Assembly (NCBI RefSeq): GCF_019925205.1
Contig: NC_083560.1
Coordinates: 97,120,083 to 97,184,082 of the forward strand
DNA from: Metopolophium dirhodum
Taxonomy: Eukaryota > Arthropoda > Insecta > Hemiptera > Aphididae
Length of the DNA: 64,000 bases
Direction: 5' to 3'
Shown here: positions 40,580 through 50,657 of the stretch, piece after piece
Position numbering within the stretch: the first letter of the stretch is position 1
Layout: every line of letters starts with the position of its first letter
Made by a program: the position numbers and the translations under genes
Notes under the pieces: model-generated
Databases searched by the model: none
Seen by the model: only the letters and a program-made list of their open reading frames with translations
What the model was told of the DNA's origin: nothing

Positions 40580-41818
40580 ATGTCTTCCTTTTGTAAATTA
40601 AATGAAAAAAGTTCAAAATTAACGGATGATTTCTTTAAAATTAACAATGTGACTGTAAAAATAGTTTCAAAAAATGATAATAACTCGTCAAAAAAAATAA
40701 AAACTTTAATTCTAAACCAAGAAAAAGGTATAAATACTCGCGAGTTTACCGGTTACATAAATGTACCAAAATCTTCTAAATATAAATCTATAATGTCTAT
40801 GGTTTATTTATGTTCTAACGACAAGATTAGATTTACTAATAGAATCTTAAATTATCGTAATCATTTTTGTTTATACACCTCCGATTCTGAAAACACAGTG
40901 GTAATCGTACGCAGCGAAACTACTTCAAAATTAGCCAACAGTAAAGTACATTGTACATACGAGGTTTTACGATTGATTGATCGGTCGGTCAACACTTGTT
41001 GTTCCGACAAATGGATCGTATCTTTTGATAAGTGCGAAAATTTTACAGAATGTCCCGAATCCTTTATACCTTATACAATGTGTTGTTCTGGAGAATGGTG
41101 GTATTACGATCACGGTATCATTTTAAACGGGACCCACGGTAAATATTCATGTCTTGCGTATTATGAATTACATCCAGACTTGCAGCCACAGACGTCGTTT
41201 ACTAGACCCACAACATTGTTTGCAAATCATCGTGAACACGACGAAACTAGCTCTGTAGTACATCCACCAATACTTTCAATTCCTAACTCTTTTAGACAAA
41301 TGGCCGACGTAGACAATGAAGAAAATATATTTTGTAAACAACAAATGTGTGAACAAAATTTAAAAGACGTAAACCATTGTAATCTCAATGAAAATTACAT
41401 ATCGTCGTCAGATAAAGGTTGTAAAAATTTAGGAAAATCTATTGGTAAATCTGTAAGATTTGAAGAATCACAAACCAAGACAAATATAAAACAAAATATG
41501 GTTCCTAATTTATCAGATTTTATAACGTCTTACAAAATTGACTCACCCGAAACAAAAAAACAAAATTCTGATGAAAATCAATTTATAAAATTACCACAGT
41601 TAAACGTTCCGAATTTTCCACAATACGAAACTATAAAAGTGTCTAATTTTAACCAATGCACCGATTCACGTGAGCCATATTCACGATCGTCTACTACAGA
41701 TGTACGATTTTTAAACAAAGAATTAACAATAGAAACTTTGATACCGTCCGAATGGTGGTTTGTAGAAAGACATGAAGAGTTAAATAAAGGAAACATACGA
41801 TATTTTTTACCCAAATAA
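40580..41818 (+). CDS. uncharacterised Cys/Trp-containing viral protein (412 aa)
   Basis: The ATG at 40580 lies in an A-rich context suited to initiation; an in-frame ATG at 40508 would add 24 residues with a hydrophobic stretch ahead of a lysine run encoded by poly-A. The first half has several cysteines and a compact domain ending SGEWWYYDHG (near residue 170). The middle is low-complexity and polar; the C-terminus repeats the aromatic motif as SEWWFVERH. The two W-W-containing ends suggest a repeated short element or an interaction site. No family recognised. Convergent with the second LRR gene. Confidence 0.65.
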   Translation: MSSFCKLNEKSSKLTDDFFKINNVTVKIVSKNDNNSSKKIKTLILNQEKGINTREFTGYINVPKSSKYKSIMSMVYLCSNDKIRFTNRILNYRNHFCLYTSDSENTVVIVRSETTSKLANSKVHCTYEVLRLIDRSVNTCCSDKWIVSFDKCENFTECPESFIPYTMCCSGEWWYYDHGIILNGTHGKYSCLAYYELHPDLQPQTSFTRPTTLFANHREHDETSSVVHPPILSIPNSFRQMADVDNEENIFCKQQMCEQNLKDVNHCNLNENYISSSDKGCKNLGKSIGKSVRFEESQTKTNIKQNMVPNLSDFITSYKIDSPETKKQNSDENQFIKLPQLNVPNFPQYETIKVSNFNQCTDSREPYSRSSTTDVRFLNKELTIETLIPSEWWFVERHEELNKGNIRYFLPK

Positions 41819-41946
41819 AAGAAAATATATTTTTTTACTTTACCAATACTCGTACTTTGTTGTATACACTATATTGAATACATTATTTCATAAATCTTAA
41901 GTTTTAACATAGAAATTAGAAATTTTTAAACCATAATGATTATTGT

Positions 41947-42322
41947 ATTAAATTGTAAATTATTTATGTTTTATCCTTGTGTAACAAAGGATTGCAACTT
42001 TTAGCATAAAAATATATTATAATATTACCAACAAAAAAAAACAATGAATATTATATAATATTATCATATTAAATTTTATTAAATAAAATAATAAAAATTA
42101 TTGCCCGTTAAATAACTAAAAACTAAAATACAAATACTATAATCTAATAGTAAATAAAATACAATAGAGTTAAACGTATTGTAAATTATTTATAACTTTT
42201 TGTGTAACAAAGGATTGCAACTTTCAACTTAAACATATTATATCATAATATTACCAAAAAAAAAAAAATATTGAATAAAATAATAAAAATTATTACCCGT
42301 TAAATGACGAAAAATTAAAATA
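41947..42322. repeat. diverged tandem duplication between convergent genes
   Basis: Two related segments of about 150-170 bp share tgtgtaacaaaggattgcaa (near 41979 and 42201) and the later string ataataaaaattatt(g/a)cccgttaaat(a/g)ac. They form most of the 527-bp gap between the convergent 412- and 654-residue genes and may hold both 3' ends and polyadenylation signals. Confidence 0.75.
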
Positions 42323-42345
42323 CAATTTTTTTTTTTTAAACAATT

Positions 42346-44310
42346 TTACAATTCTGTTGTTTTTATAAGCGTTATTGGATTTTCCGTAGTAATCGATGTG
42401 ATGTCATCGTCAACTGTATATAAAGTTGATGAATATGTTGTAGGACGTAGAGCTTCGTAGGTATTAGGTCCATCGATTTCAATGTCGGGTCCGGGCGTGT
42501 AATTCATTTCCGTGATATTTCTGTAAAAGTTATCTGCAAAATATTTTCCTATAAAAAAAAAAGCAATCAATGTACTTATAATTGTTAACAAAATAATAAT
42601 AAATTCGAGAAAACATATCAAAACAGATTGTTCTAGATTTGTCGCAGAAGATGTCGCAACGACGTCGGTTTTTTCTGTTGATGTTATATTTGTTTTTGGT
42701 AAAAAAGAACGAAATTGTGTAGGTGTATCCGAATAGTTGTTGTCTAAATCTAAATTACGATTATTTTCTTTCCACGTTTCATTTATTGTTGGCGAAACAA
42801 ATATATTTAAATTATTTGATTTATCGTCTATGGCTGTAAGAAATTGAAGATTTAAATTTTTCTCAACTTGTGGATTCATATCCGAATTATTTTCATTGTA
42901 AACACGATCAAAAACACTTTCCGATTCGGTTTTATTTTCCGTGTACGACACGTTTGTGATCGTTTCTATTTCTTCTTTTTTAAATTGATCGTGTAAAAGT
43001 GTCTTTTGAACAGTATTGTTATGTATTGATGTAATTGTATCAGATTGTGTAGTCGTATTTAAATGTATTTGTTGTTCAAAACTACGATTATCCAAATCGG
43101 TACCATTCACGGTACCGCCGAACGATTCGTTTACATAAATAACTGGACTAATCTGTGTAGTTGAATTAAACTTGTAATCAGAAACGTTTATAGTTGATAA
43201 TTTGTCATTTTTTGATGTATTATTGCAGTTTAAAATTGATAATTGCTTTACAGTTGTATTTGTATCTTCACAAACAAAATTCTTAAATTCAGTGGTTAAA
43301 TTCAAAAATAAAGATTTACTTGGTAAATATGGAGTTGCAATAACTAACGTGTCGAACAATATCTGATGCATAGTTTTTGTTTTGAAATTATTGATTCTTG
43401 TTTCTACCACCACGTCATTAGTGTCGTTGAAATTTTTTTTTTGTAATAAGTTGTAACAAAAAATATTATCAAATTGTTCACGATTTCTTATAATATAAGA
43501 ATATATTGTCGTTGTACAAAAAAATTGTACGTTTTTTGATGTATAATAAGAAAACATATTTGAATCACACATTGTACAATTATTTTTTGACGTAACGATA
43601 AAATGTTTAGATGTATATAATACCAAAGAGCTTCGATTGATCATGGATTGTATAATTGGTTCATCGTTAAAAGAATAAGATTCAAATACATCTAAATATT
43701 TATCAATAACTAATGTATTTTGTATATCTAAAACTTTTAAATTATCTAAATCTGATAATGACGACAAAGATGCCGATTGTAAAAACTGTGGTTGTAATCG
43801 CAAAATAAATGTTTTGTCAAAAAATAAATCCATATTATTTGAAAGATTTAAAAATTGTAATTTCTTTAAAAATTTAAATGTATCCATTTCTATAAAACTA
43901 ATTTTATTATTAGATAAATCAATTGTTTCAATTGATTTTTCGCATTGGAAAGTACAGCGATTTACAATTTCCAAAAAACTGTATGTTATCGTTAACGATT
44001 GAACACGATCGCCGGTGTTTAATAAATTTTCAGTTAATTCTCGTTGTGTAAAATTTATGTATATAATTTTAAACCGTTCAAAATTATACATTGTCGATGT
44101 ATTAAAAACATTTACGGAATTTTCACATATCAACACGTCTTGACTAGGAACACAACTCGTTGAAACGTCGTAAGAATTTCGCTCATTATTTTGAAAATAA
44201 ATTTGTTTTTTTAAACAATTTTCCGTACAGTTTGAAACAAAGCAATCAATACGCAAACTTGATACGTATAAAATAAAAATTACACGATATAACACAATGT
44301 TGGTAGTCAT
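42346..44310 (-). CDS. second leucine-rich-repeat membrane glycoprotein (654 aa)
   Basis: A signal peptide (about 1-24) and an N-terminal cysteine group are followed by LRR units at about 100-200 (IETIDLSNNKISFIE, LQFLNLSNNMDLFF, LKVLDIQNT) and a cysteine-containing cap. Next comes a 300-residue linker with many N-x-S/T sites and Thr/Ser/Asn richness. A transmembrane helix lies near 568-592 (LICFLEFIIILLTIISTLIAFFFIG), with a cytoplasmic tail of about 60 residues. It shares layout with the LRR gene at 38743 but is longer, so the pair may be diverged duplicates. The heavily glycosylatable stalk recalls viral attachment proteins or shed decoys. Divergent from the 523-residue gene. Confidence 0.7.
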   Translation of the reverse strand: MTTNIVLYRVIFILYVSSLRIDCFVSNCTENCLKKQIYFQNNERNSYDVSTSCVPSQDVLICENSVNVFNTSTMYNFERFKIIYINFTQRELTENLLNTGDRVQSLTITYSFLEIVNRCTFQCEKSIETIDLSNNKISFIEMDTFKFLKKLQFLNLSNNMDLFFDKTFILRLQPQFLQSASLSSLSDLDNLKVLDIQNTLVIDKYLDVFESYSFNDEPIIQSMINRSSLVLYTSKHFIVTSKNNCTMCDSNMFSYYTSKNVQFFCTTTIYSYIIRNREQFDNIFCYNLLQKKNFNDTNDVVVETRINNFKTKTMHQILFDTLVIATPYLPSKSLFLNLTTEFKNFVCEDTNTTVKQLSILNCNNTSKNDKLSTINVSDYKFNSTTQISPVIYVNESFGGTVNGTDLDNRSFEQQIHLNTTTQSDTITSIHNNTVQKTLLHDQFKKEEIETITNVSYTENKTESESVFDRVYNENNSDMNPQVEKNLNLQFLTAIDDKSNNLNIFVSPTINETWKENNRNLDLDNNYSDTPTQFRSFLPKTNITSTEKTDVVATSSATNLEQSVLICFLEFIIILLTIISTLIAFFFIGKYFADNFYRNITEMNYTPGPDIEIDGPNTYEALRPTTYSSTLYTVDDDITSITTENPITLIKTTEL

Positions 44311-44622
44311 TATTTTGAACGATAAAGAAAAAATCGACTAGTTAAATATAATAAAAGATATTATATAAAATGTATACGTTAATATCTGATAGAAAATATT
44401 ATCTTATATAGTCAATCGGTGTAACAAAAACAAATTAGCAAAAGGTAACGCCCTATTACCACCGGTTTGTTATTTTATACAAAATTGATTTTGAATAGAA
44501 TTGAGATAGTAGAAGGGGTTAAAATTAGAATATAAAGTCCACGATTTTGACAATACACAAACAGTTTCGACAAAACAACTATCGTAAGGCCGCCGATTAT
44601 TTATGTGAGTTCTTTTTACATT

Positions 44623-46194
44623 ATGACTGCAAAAAATCCGCGAACATTCAACGAACAAACACGCTCGAAATTATGGGACGTTTACGATAATTTTCAAGAC
44701 GTATTAAATTTTCAACCTTCTATACGTTGTGACAAAATATCCACCGAAGAAATGCCAAACGAAACTTGTGTCTCTAAATCAATAGACGACAAACGATTGA
44801 CGTTGCAAAAATTACAAAGAAAAATCATAGATTCTGTAGATTTTTGCCGGGACCGGACAAAACAGATTGAAATCGAAGAAGAATTCGACATAAAAGTCAC
44901 CAACGAAGTGTTTTCGGAATTGTTTAGTATACAAAAACAAGATAAAATGAATTCGTCCAGTGCTCGCGTTATAAAAGTACAAGATTTTAAGTCTGTTCTT
45001 TTCGTACACAGTAGTGTTCAAAAAACAAAAAATGGTATTTTTCGTTTAACACCGCCAATGTTTACTATAAAAGTACCTAGATGTTTACCAAATACTGTTC
45101 AAAATTTAAACACCGGGTACATAATAGAAATACCTCAAAAAATTGAATCTCGACAAATTTTGGATGGTAAAATCATAAAAAAAACCAATACTGCTGAACT
45201 CCAAGAACAATTTATAATAATTCCACAAATATCTTGCTTAGATCCGACAATTGTACCATCTTTGCAAGCACGTGACGCCGACGACACGGGTCAGTTTACT
45301 GTCAACATATACAACAGGTTGGGTAATGAATGTACTATATATGTACGATTACACGCTTTTACAGTTGTTAGAATGCCTACGGAATGTGTGAGGTTTGTAA
45401 ACGGCGATTCGACAGATATTACGGCGTTCAAAACAAAAGACACCAAGGAAAATCGTTTTGTCTACAATCTTCAAACACGTCTGCTATTCAGTGAAGCAGA
45501 AATAATGAAACGTTGTTTACGTTTAAAATGTTACGATCCTACAAAGTCGGGTCACAATAATTTATTAGACAAACAATTGATTATTGACAATGTGACAGTA
45601 TTTTTTTCAAGTCGCAAACGCGAATGGACAGATCCTAAACTTTTTACAATATCTGGACTATTCCGACCATTTGGTCGATCAATATTACCACGAGTGTCGA
45701 AAAATTCTGAATTTGGCATCAACACACATTGTTGCGCATTTATAAAAAATCGTTCAGTTTTATTCACGGTTAGCGGTACGTTACAACCTTTTCACTTGTG
45801 TATGAACGGTGCATTGTTTGATATACTGAAATACAAAGAACTGAAAAAAGCAGCCGGAGTTTTGGCCCGTGATGCCAAAACAATGCGTACGAAAGCGAGA
45901 ATAATAAAACAAACATTTGATGAACGAGAATACGACAAGAAACTTTTGATGAATTTGGTAGATTATGAATATCAATTACACGTAGATGAACGGTTCAAAG
46001 ATATCTATAATAAAGCAGAAGATCACGAATTTTTATTCAACAGCACGAGTGACACTGTTAAAAGAGCAATATCGTCTAGAATGTTTAACAATTTTAAATT
46101 TTTAGCTTCTGTTTTTTGTACAAATAATTTAAAACGTAAAAACATTGACGGTTCCGACAACTATGAAGAATCCAAGAGAAATAAAAAAAAATAA
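44623..46194 (+). CDS. uncharacterised viral protein (523 aa)
   Basis: The ATG at 44623 (MTAKNPRTF) is chosen over an in-frame GTG at 44605. The N-terminal 100 residues are helical and charged, followed by a long beta-rich region (about 110-400) and a basic helical end finishing in a Lys/Arg-rich tail (RKNIDG to KRNKKK) that could be a nuclear localisation signal. No transmembrane segment. The beta-rich body with a basic tail would suit a capsid or DNA-associated structural protein, but this is inference only. The frame is intact. Confidence 0.7.
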   Translation: MTAKNPRTFNEQTRSKLWDVYDNFQDVLNFQPSIRCDKISTEEMPNETCVSKSIDDKRLTLQKLQRKIIDSVDFCRDRTKQIEIEEEFDIKVTNEVFSELFSIQKQDKMNSSSARVIKVQDFKSVLFVHSSVQKTKNGIFRLTPPMFTIKVPRCLPNTVQNLNTGYIIEIPQKIESRQILDGKIIKKTNTAELQEQFIIIPQISCLDPTIVPSLQARDADDTGQFTVNIYNRLGNECTIYVRLHAFTVVRMPTECVRFVNGDSTDITAFKTKDTKENRFVYNLQTRLLFSEAEIMKRCLRLKCYDPTKSGHNNLLDKQLIIDNVTVFFSSRKREWTDPKLFTISGLFRPFGRSILPRVSKNSEFGINTHCCAFIKNRSVLFTVSGTLQPFHLCMNGALFDILKYKELKKAAGVLARDAKTMRTKARIIKQTFDEREYDKKLLMNLVDYEYQLHVDERFKDIYNKAEDHEFLFNSTSDTVKRAISSRMFNNFKFLASVFCTNNLKRKNIDGSDNYEESKRNKKK

Positions 46195-46552
46195 TATTTG
46201 TATTACAATATACAAATATGTACTAAAATGATTGTCTTGTTATTTAATATTTGTATATTTGTATCCGTATAGACTGTTTACTAAAATAATTTAATAATAT
46301 CTAAATAAAATTATTCAAGTATTTTTTTTTTATTTTATTTTGTCAATCTATTATTTACAATATTATTATGTTTATAAAACAAATAAAAACAAATGTCATC
46401 AATTGAAAAAAGTTTTTACGCCAAGTACACGTAGTTTTTATACTCTAAGACACTCTACAAATATTATTGTAGAAAAAAAAGATTAAACATAGAAATATGT
46501 TATATAGTTGTATAATTTTTACAAATGTTGATTTCTTTTAAATGATTTTATA

Positions 46553-47926
46553 ATGTTTGAAATCTTATTAATAATTTACACGTTAATAATTTCAATATTT
46601 ATAATAATTTATGTTTATCATTTAACGACTACAGACAATAGGATCGACGACAATTTGTCAGAAACAAATATATCAAATACTTTAAAAAAAACACGACAAA
46701 TTATTTATCCTGACAACATAAGTACAAAAAATACTCTATGGTCAATCGAAGAAGAAAACAATGTACAATATGACGTAAAACGAAATACTCGATCGGTTTT
46801 ACCATCAGCTATTGATGAGCCTATCGATGATACGTTTGACGTATTAATACATTATAATTGTGAACATTTTGAAAATTTACCTAAACAATTGACAGCTTTT
46901 GTAGATCGTGTTGATTTTATAAGCATAAACGCTTTGAAAAAAACAAATAAACGTTTTGAAGAACAACAAATATGTCAGAAATTAATAGAATTCCATGCAG
47001 GTAAAGATTTTTTAGCCGTAAATCGAACAAAATTTCTAACGTCTACACAAATTAGTACTTATTTAAAAACCACTACGTTTATACCTAGATCACCTGTAAA
47101 CGATTATGAACGGTATTCCACGTCACCGCTGTATATGACTGAAAAAGAATATCACGTAGTCGTAGGTCAAGATTTTGATTTCTATAACGACGCTCGTATG
47201 ACCGTTTGTAAATTAGAAAGATTAGTTGACTCAAAATTGTTCTATTATATAAATTTTGTACAGGAGTTTAAAAAAGATTTTAACAACACGTCATCTTATT
47301 TGCAAATAATAAAAGCCTTGAACACAATACGTGAACGTTATTTTGATTTACCTTTTATTCTATCCGGTACGTTTAACGTGTGCAATCATTATGTATTATT
47401 ATGCAAATATTTAGATATAGAAAAATTTCATATTTGTGACTTTAAAACTATGCCGACCGTGGTGACTTTTAGCAATGAAACCGTACCGTCTAACGGTATA
47501 GTTGTGTCTAAAGAATTATATAACCGTGTTGAATATCGAACAGAATTTAACGACGCTTGTTTTGAACAAAAAGGATCGTTTGTAATTCATTTGAAAATGT
47601 ATATAAATCATAAATATCCAGGTACGTTTAAAAATAAAGACTGGTCATTACGTTTAATAATGAATCGAGTAGTAGCTGCGCCTGTCGATTTAGATAACTT
47701 ACTTTTAGAAAATGTTTCACAAATATCAACTGATCAAATGATGGTACGTATGTTATCAGAGTTTGACGATAATGACCAATTTGTACCAACAGCACCGACA
47801 ATCGAATCTTTATCCGACGTTGAGAATGATACACTTGTAACACAATCTATTGCAGTCTCGCCGCCACCATATTCAGAATTGTTTCGTAAAAAATATAATT
47901 CTGTAAAAAAAAAATTAACGGCTTAA
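46553..47926 (+). CDS. membrane-anchored protein with PTAP and PPPY late-domain motifs (457 aa)
   Basis: Residues 3-24 are a signal anchor. The following domain (about 90-370) reads weakly like an endonuclease/exonuclease/phosphatase fold: DVLIHYNCEHF near 94, then LPFILSGTFNVC near 265, where the catalytic GDFN would have Asp; here it is Thr, so an active enzyme is unlikely. The C-terminal tail contains PTAP (412-415) and PPPY (437-440) before a basic end. These are the motifs by which enveloped viruses and host adaptors recruit Tsg101/ESCRT-I and Nedd4-family ligases. Their presence on a membrane protein suggests a role in budding or trafficking. Such paired motifs are rare in baculovirus-like proteins as far as I know. 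Confidence 0.7.
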   Translation: MFEILLIIYTLIISIFIIIYVYHLTTTDNRIDDNLSETNISNTLKKTRQIIYPDNISTKNTLWSIEEENNVQYDVKRNTRSVLPSAIDEPIDDTFDVLIHYNCEHFENLPKQLTAFVDRVDFISINALKKTNKRFEEQQICQKLIEFHAGKDFLAVNRTKFLTSTQISTYLKTTTFIPRSPVNDYERYSTSPLYMTEKEYHVVVGQDFDFYNDARMTVCKLERLVDSKLFYYINFVQEFKKDFNNTSSYLQIIKALNTIRERYFDLPFILSGTFNVCNHYVLLCKYLDIEKFHICDFKTMPTVVTFSNETVPSNGIVVSKELYNRVEYRTEFNDACFEQKGSFVIHLKMYINHKYPGTFKNKDWSLRLIMNRVVAAPVDLDNLLLENVSQISTDQMMVRMLSEFDDNDQFVPTAPTIESLSDVENDTLVTQSIAVSPPPYSELFRKKYNSVKKKLTA

Positions 47927-48385
47927 ACTATTCAAAAATGAAAATTGATTATGTTGTAAAACAAAAAAAAAAAATTTAAATATTTTTTTTACAATTTAAC
48001 CGACCAAAGTATATAATATTCTATTGTATTATTTTTTTTTTTATTTAAAATGAACAATTATTATAATCTACACAAGTATTTGTTTATATATTAATTTACA
48101 AAAAAAAAATAATTTAAAAATACTATAATATTACGTTATTTTTATTACAATTATTATTATTATTATTATTTTTTATTTCTACAAATCTACAAACAGTTTA
48201 TATTGATAGGATATTATTATTTTATTATATAATATATTATAATAAACATTTATACTATAAAAGTAATTTTACTATTTCAATTATATTTTTACCATTTTAC
48301 ACTATTATTTTAATGATATTTTCTAAATTGAAATTGTTTTTGTCGTTGTGATTTTTCTTTTTGTAATTTTGGAGGCGTCATGATT
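47927..48385. other. intergenic, no gene seen
   Basis: AT-rich region between convergent genes, with a TTA/ATT microsatellite near 48149-48170 and numerous poly-A/T tracts. No coding potential. Confidence 0.5.
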
Positions 48386-49192
48386 TTATTGTTGGCCCAA
48401 AGATTGTGTTTGAACTGGTGCTGGTGGTTCTATCAAAAACGATGTCCCCAATAGTAATTCTGGTTGACGCTGTTGCTTTTCCGACACGTCCTTGTTATCG
48501 TCGTCATTGTCAGTGTTTGGTGAAATATAATTATTTTGATAAACATTCGACGCATGTAGATTTTCAAAGTTTGTCATAGTATTTGCATATTTTTCCAAAA
48601 CGTTTAATTGTAATTCATATAAAGATTTAATCTTATCACGTACTTTTGAAATTTCAGACACGATTGGCGCTATTGCTGAAGTTTGTACTATAGACGGCGT
48701 TTTTGGCCAAAATAATCCTCGATTCACGTAAATCTCTTGATTTCTCAGACTTGGTAATACGGTCGACACAATCCAATTGCGAAAAGTAATTGAACGTTCC
48801 GAGTTTACGAACGTCAATAAATCATATAATCCGCTTTCCGAAATTAAAATAGTTAAATCTGTCCAATGTAAAAATTTATTCATAAAATCAGCACGTTGTT
48901 TAGAGATGTGATCAGGATGTTTGTTTTTCTGTGATGAAATTATTACGGTAGAGATTATATTGGCAAATTTAATACGTTGATAATTGTGTAAGTTATTCAA
49001 CAGAGAATAATTTATAGTGCCCAATAATTTTTTTAACAAGTCCACACCGTCAAACCAAAAACACGTATCCAGACCGTTATGAGAAACGTGTGAAAAAATC
49101 CAACAGTTGTACACGTCGAATTTTTTAAAATTATTATTTTTAATCGCGTACGTGTACGGTAACAATGTAAAATTCCACGGAGAACGAAACAT
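48386..49192 (-). CDS. bro: BRO-family protein (Bro-N domain)
   Basis: 268 residues from ATG 49192 (an in-frame TTG at 49213 is less likely). A Bro-N domain covers about residues 20-155: CWIFSHV, FWFDGVDLLKKLLG, then LISESGLYDLLTFVNSE and FRNWIVSTVLPSLR, the usual end of the domain. Bro-N proteins are DNA/nucleosome-binding regulators found in baculoviruses, other large DNA viruses and phages. The C-terminal third is a helix followed by acidic and Gln/Pro-rich sequence and lacks the classical BRO-C domain. Convergent with the membrane gene at 46553. Confidence 0.8.
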   Translation of the reverse strand: MFRSPWNFTLLPYTYAIKNNNFKKFDVYNCWIFSHVSHNGLDTCFWFDGVDLLKKLLGTINYSLLNNLHNYQRIKFANIISTVIISSQKNKHPDHISKQRADFMNKFLHWTDLTILISESGLYDLLTFVNSERSITFRNWIVSTVLPSLRNQEIYVNRGLFWPKTPSIVQTSAIAPIVSEISKVRDKIKSLYELQLNVLEKYANTMTNFENLHASNVYQNNYISPNTDNDDDNKDVSEKQQRQPELLLGTSFLIEPPAPVQTQSLGQQ

Positions 49193-49457
49193 CTTGACCG
49201 TCGGATTTTTCAAAACTGACTGACGACGACAGTAGCGTGCACACCAATATTGTTGTTTTATACAACAACAGCAACACTTGTCGATCGATATTTTATACGA
49301 CTATAATTTTCATCATAATGAGTATTTGAGTTTACAGCCACGGACAACGTTAAAAATAAAATCAAAATCTTTTTTTTATGACGTTTCTCAACAATATTAT
49401 GATCTTACCGAGAAGTCTCGTTACAAATTAATAGTAAAAATATTACAGCTTTTTTTT

Positions 49458-50657
49458 CTAAAGTACATATTCCTGAAACATACTGTCTTTCATCGATATT
49501 ATCAGTTCTATGCATTGTAGTTGTAAGACATTTTGCATAGATTCTTGTGTAAAATTATAATAAACGTCATTTCCGTTACGAAATACATAGTTATTTATAA
49601 TATTTATGTAAGAGTTGTACGTGTCTGCTTTAAAAAGTTCACCTTTTGGACCGGCCCGTATTCGGTTGATTATATACTCTGCGCGGTCTTTGGCTTTTGT
49701 TAATTTACAAATCGCAACCATAGTATTGAGTTTATTGTAATTGTTTGTCAACTCTTTTAATAATTGTTGTGTGCACGGATATTTATGCCAATATTGTATT
49801 ACTCTGCTACGTATTAACGCGTCCATCATATATCCAATGAGGTTCCAATAATAATCTTTTAAATATTTATCGCGTAACGGTACACTATGATTATCTATTG
49901 CTAAAAAAAGTATACACATATTTAAAATTTTAATAGACATGTTGCATATTATAATACGCGTCGGTTTGAACAAAAGCGATTCTCTAAATTTTTCTAAAAC
50001 ATAATAAATTTGATTTAAATCGTCTTCGTTCATTTTTTCACGTATTTTTAATTTCAAATCGGTATTATTTGGATCTAATTGCGAATAAAAAGATATTCCG
50101 TCCACAATAGTTTCTTTAGCCGACACTAATAATCTTGTATTTTTGTCATTGACATACAATCTTATAGGATTGAACGTGATAGCCTCGTACGTAATGTCTA
50201 CAAAATTATCACACACGTCCATGTCATCGTAAATTTTACCAATCACTGTAAAAGCGTCTAAAAGTTTTTTTGCGTTAGTCATTAGTCCAGTTTCGTTGTC
50301 GTCTGTTGTATTGATTTTCGCCAATAAATCGGCCATCACATCCATTTGCTCTTTATTGTCACCCGTTTCTATTTTTGGAGCGTATTTCATTAACGATTGT
50401 AATATAGAAAAATCTATTACTTTATACGAACTTATGAATTCGTGATTTTTATCGTCATCGATATTTACAAATATCCAGGGTAATTCCACACACACTTGGT
50501 CGGGTTGTAACTGATCAATACTGATTTCGTTTATTTTATCTTTAGATTCGTATATATCATCATCGTCAACTGCCATTTTTTCAGTTACATTATTATTGTA
50601 TTTTTCTTTCAATATTTCGATGTATTGATCTTTCAACGATGTATTTTTTTTATTCAT
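49458..50657 (-). CDS. uncharacterised viral protein (399 aa)
   Basis: Starts at ATG 50657. The first 40 residues are charged and include a DDDD run; the remainder is predicted mostly helical, with cysteines but no membrane span. Conserved-looking strings are QVCVELPWIFVNID and RAEYIINRIRAGPKGELF. An ATATAGTAT string lies about 15-22 bp upstream on the coding strand (50672-50679). It resembles, but is not identical to, the TTATAGTAT late motif reported for nudiviral genes, so I note it without calling a promoter. Function unknown. Confidence 0.7.
   Translation of the reverse strand: MNKKNTSLKDQYIEILKEKYNNNVTEKMAVDDDDIYESKDKINEISIDQLQPDQVCVELPWIFVNIDDDKNHEFISSYKVIDFSILQSLMKYAPKIETGDNKEQMDVMADLLAKINTTDDNETGLMTNAKKLLDAFTVIGKIYDDMDVCDNFVDITYEAITFNPIRLYVNDKNTRLLVSAKETIVDGISFYSQLDPNNTDLKLKIREKMNEDDLNQIYYVLEKFRESLLFKPTRIIICNMSIKILNMCILFLAIDNHSVPLRDKYLKDYYWNLIGYMMDALIRSRVIQYWHKYPCTQQLLKELTNNYNKLNTMVAICKLTKAKDRAEYIINRIRAGPKGELFKADTYNSYINIINNYVFRNGNDVYYNFTQESMQNVLQLQCIELIISMKDSMFQEYVL

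Noticed and set aside
49278..49520. 80-codon plus-strand frame between the BRO gene and the 399-residue gene
   Set aside because: No ATG start anywhere in the open stretch, and it overlaps the 3' end of the 399-residue gene; it could be an exon but I found no convincing partner.
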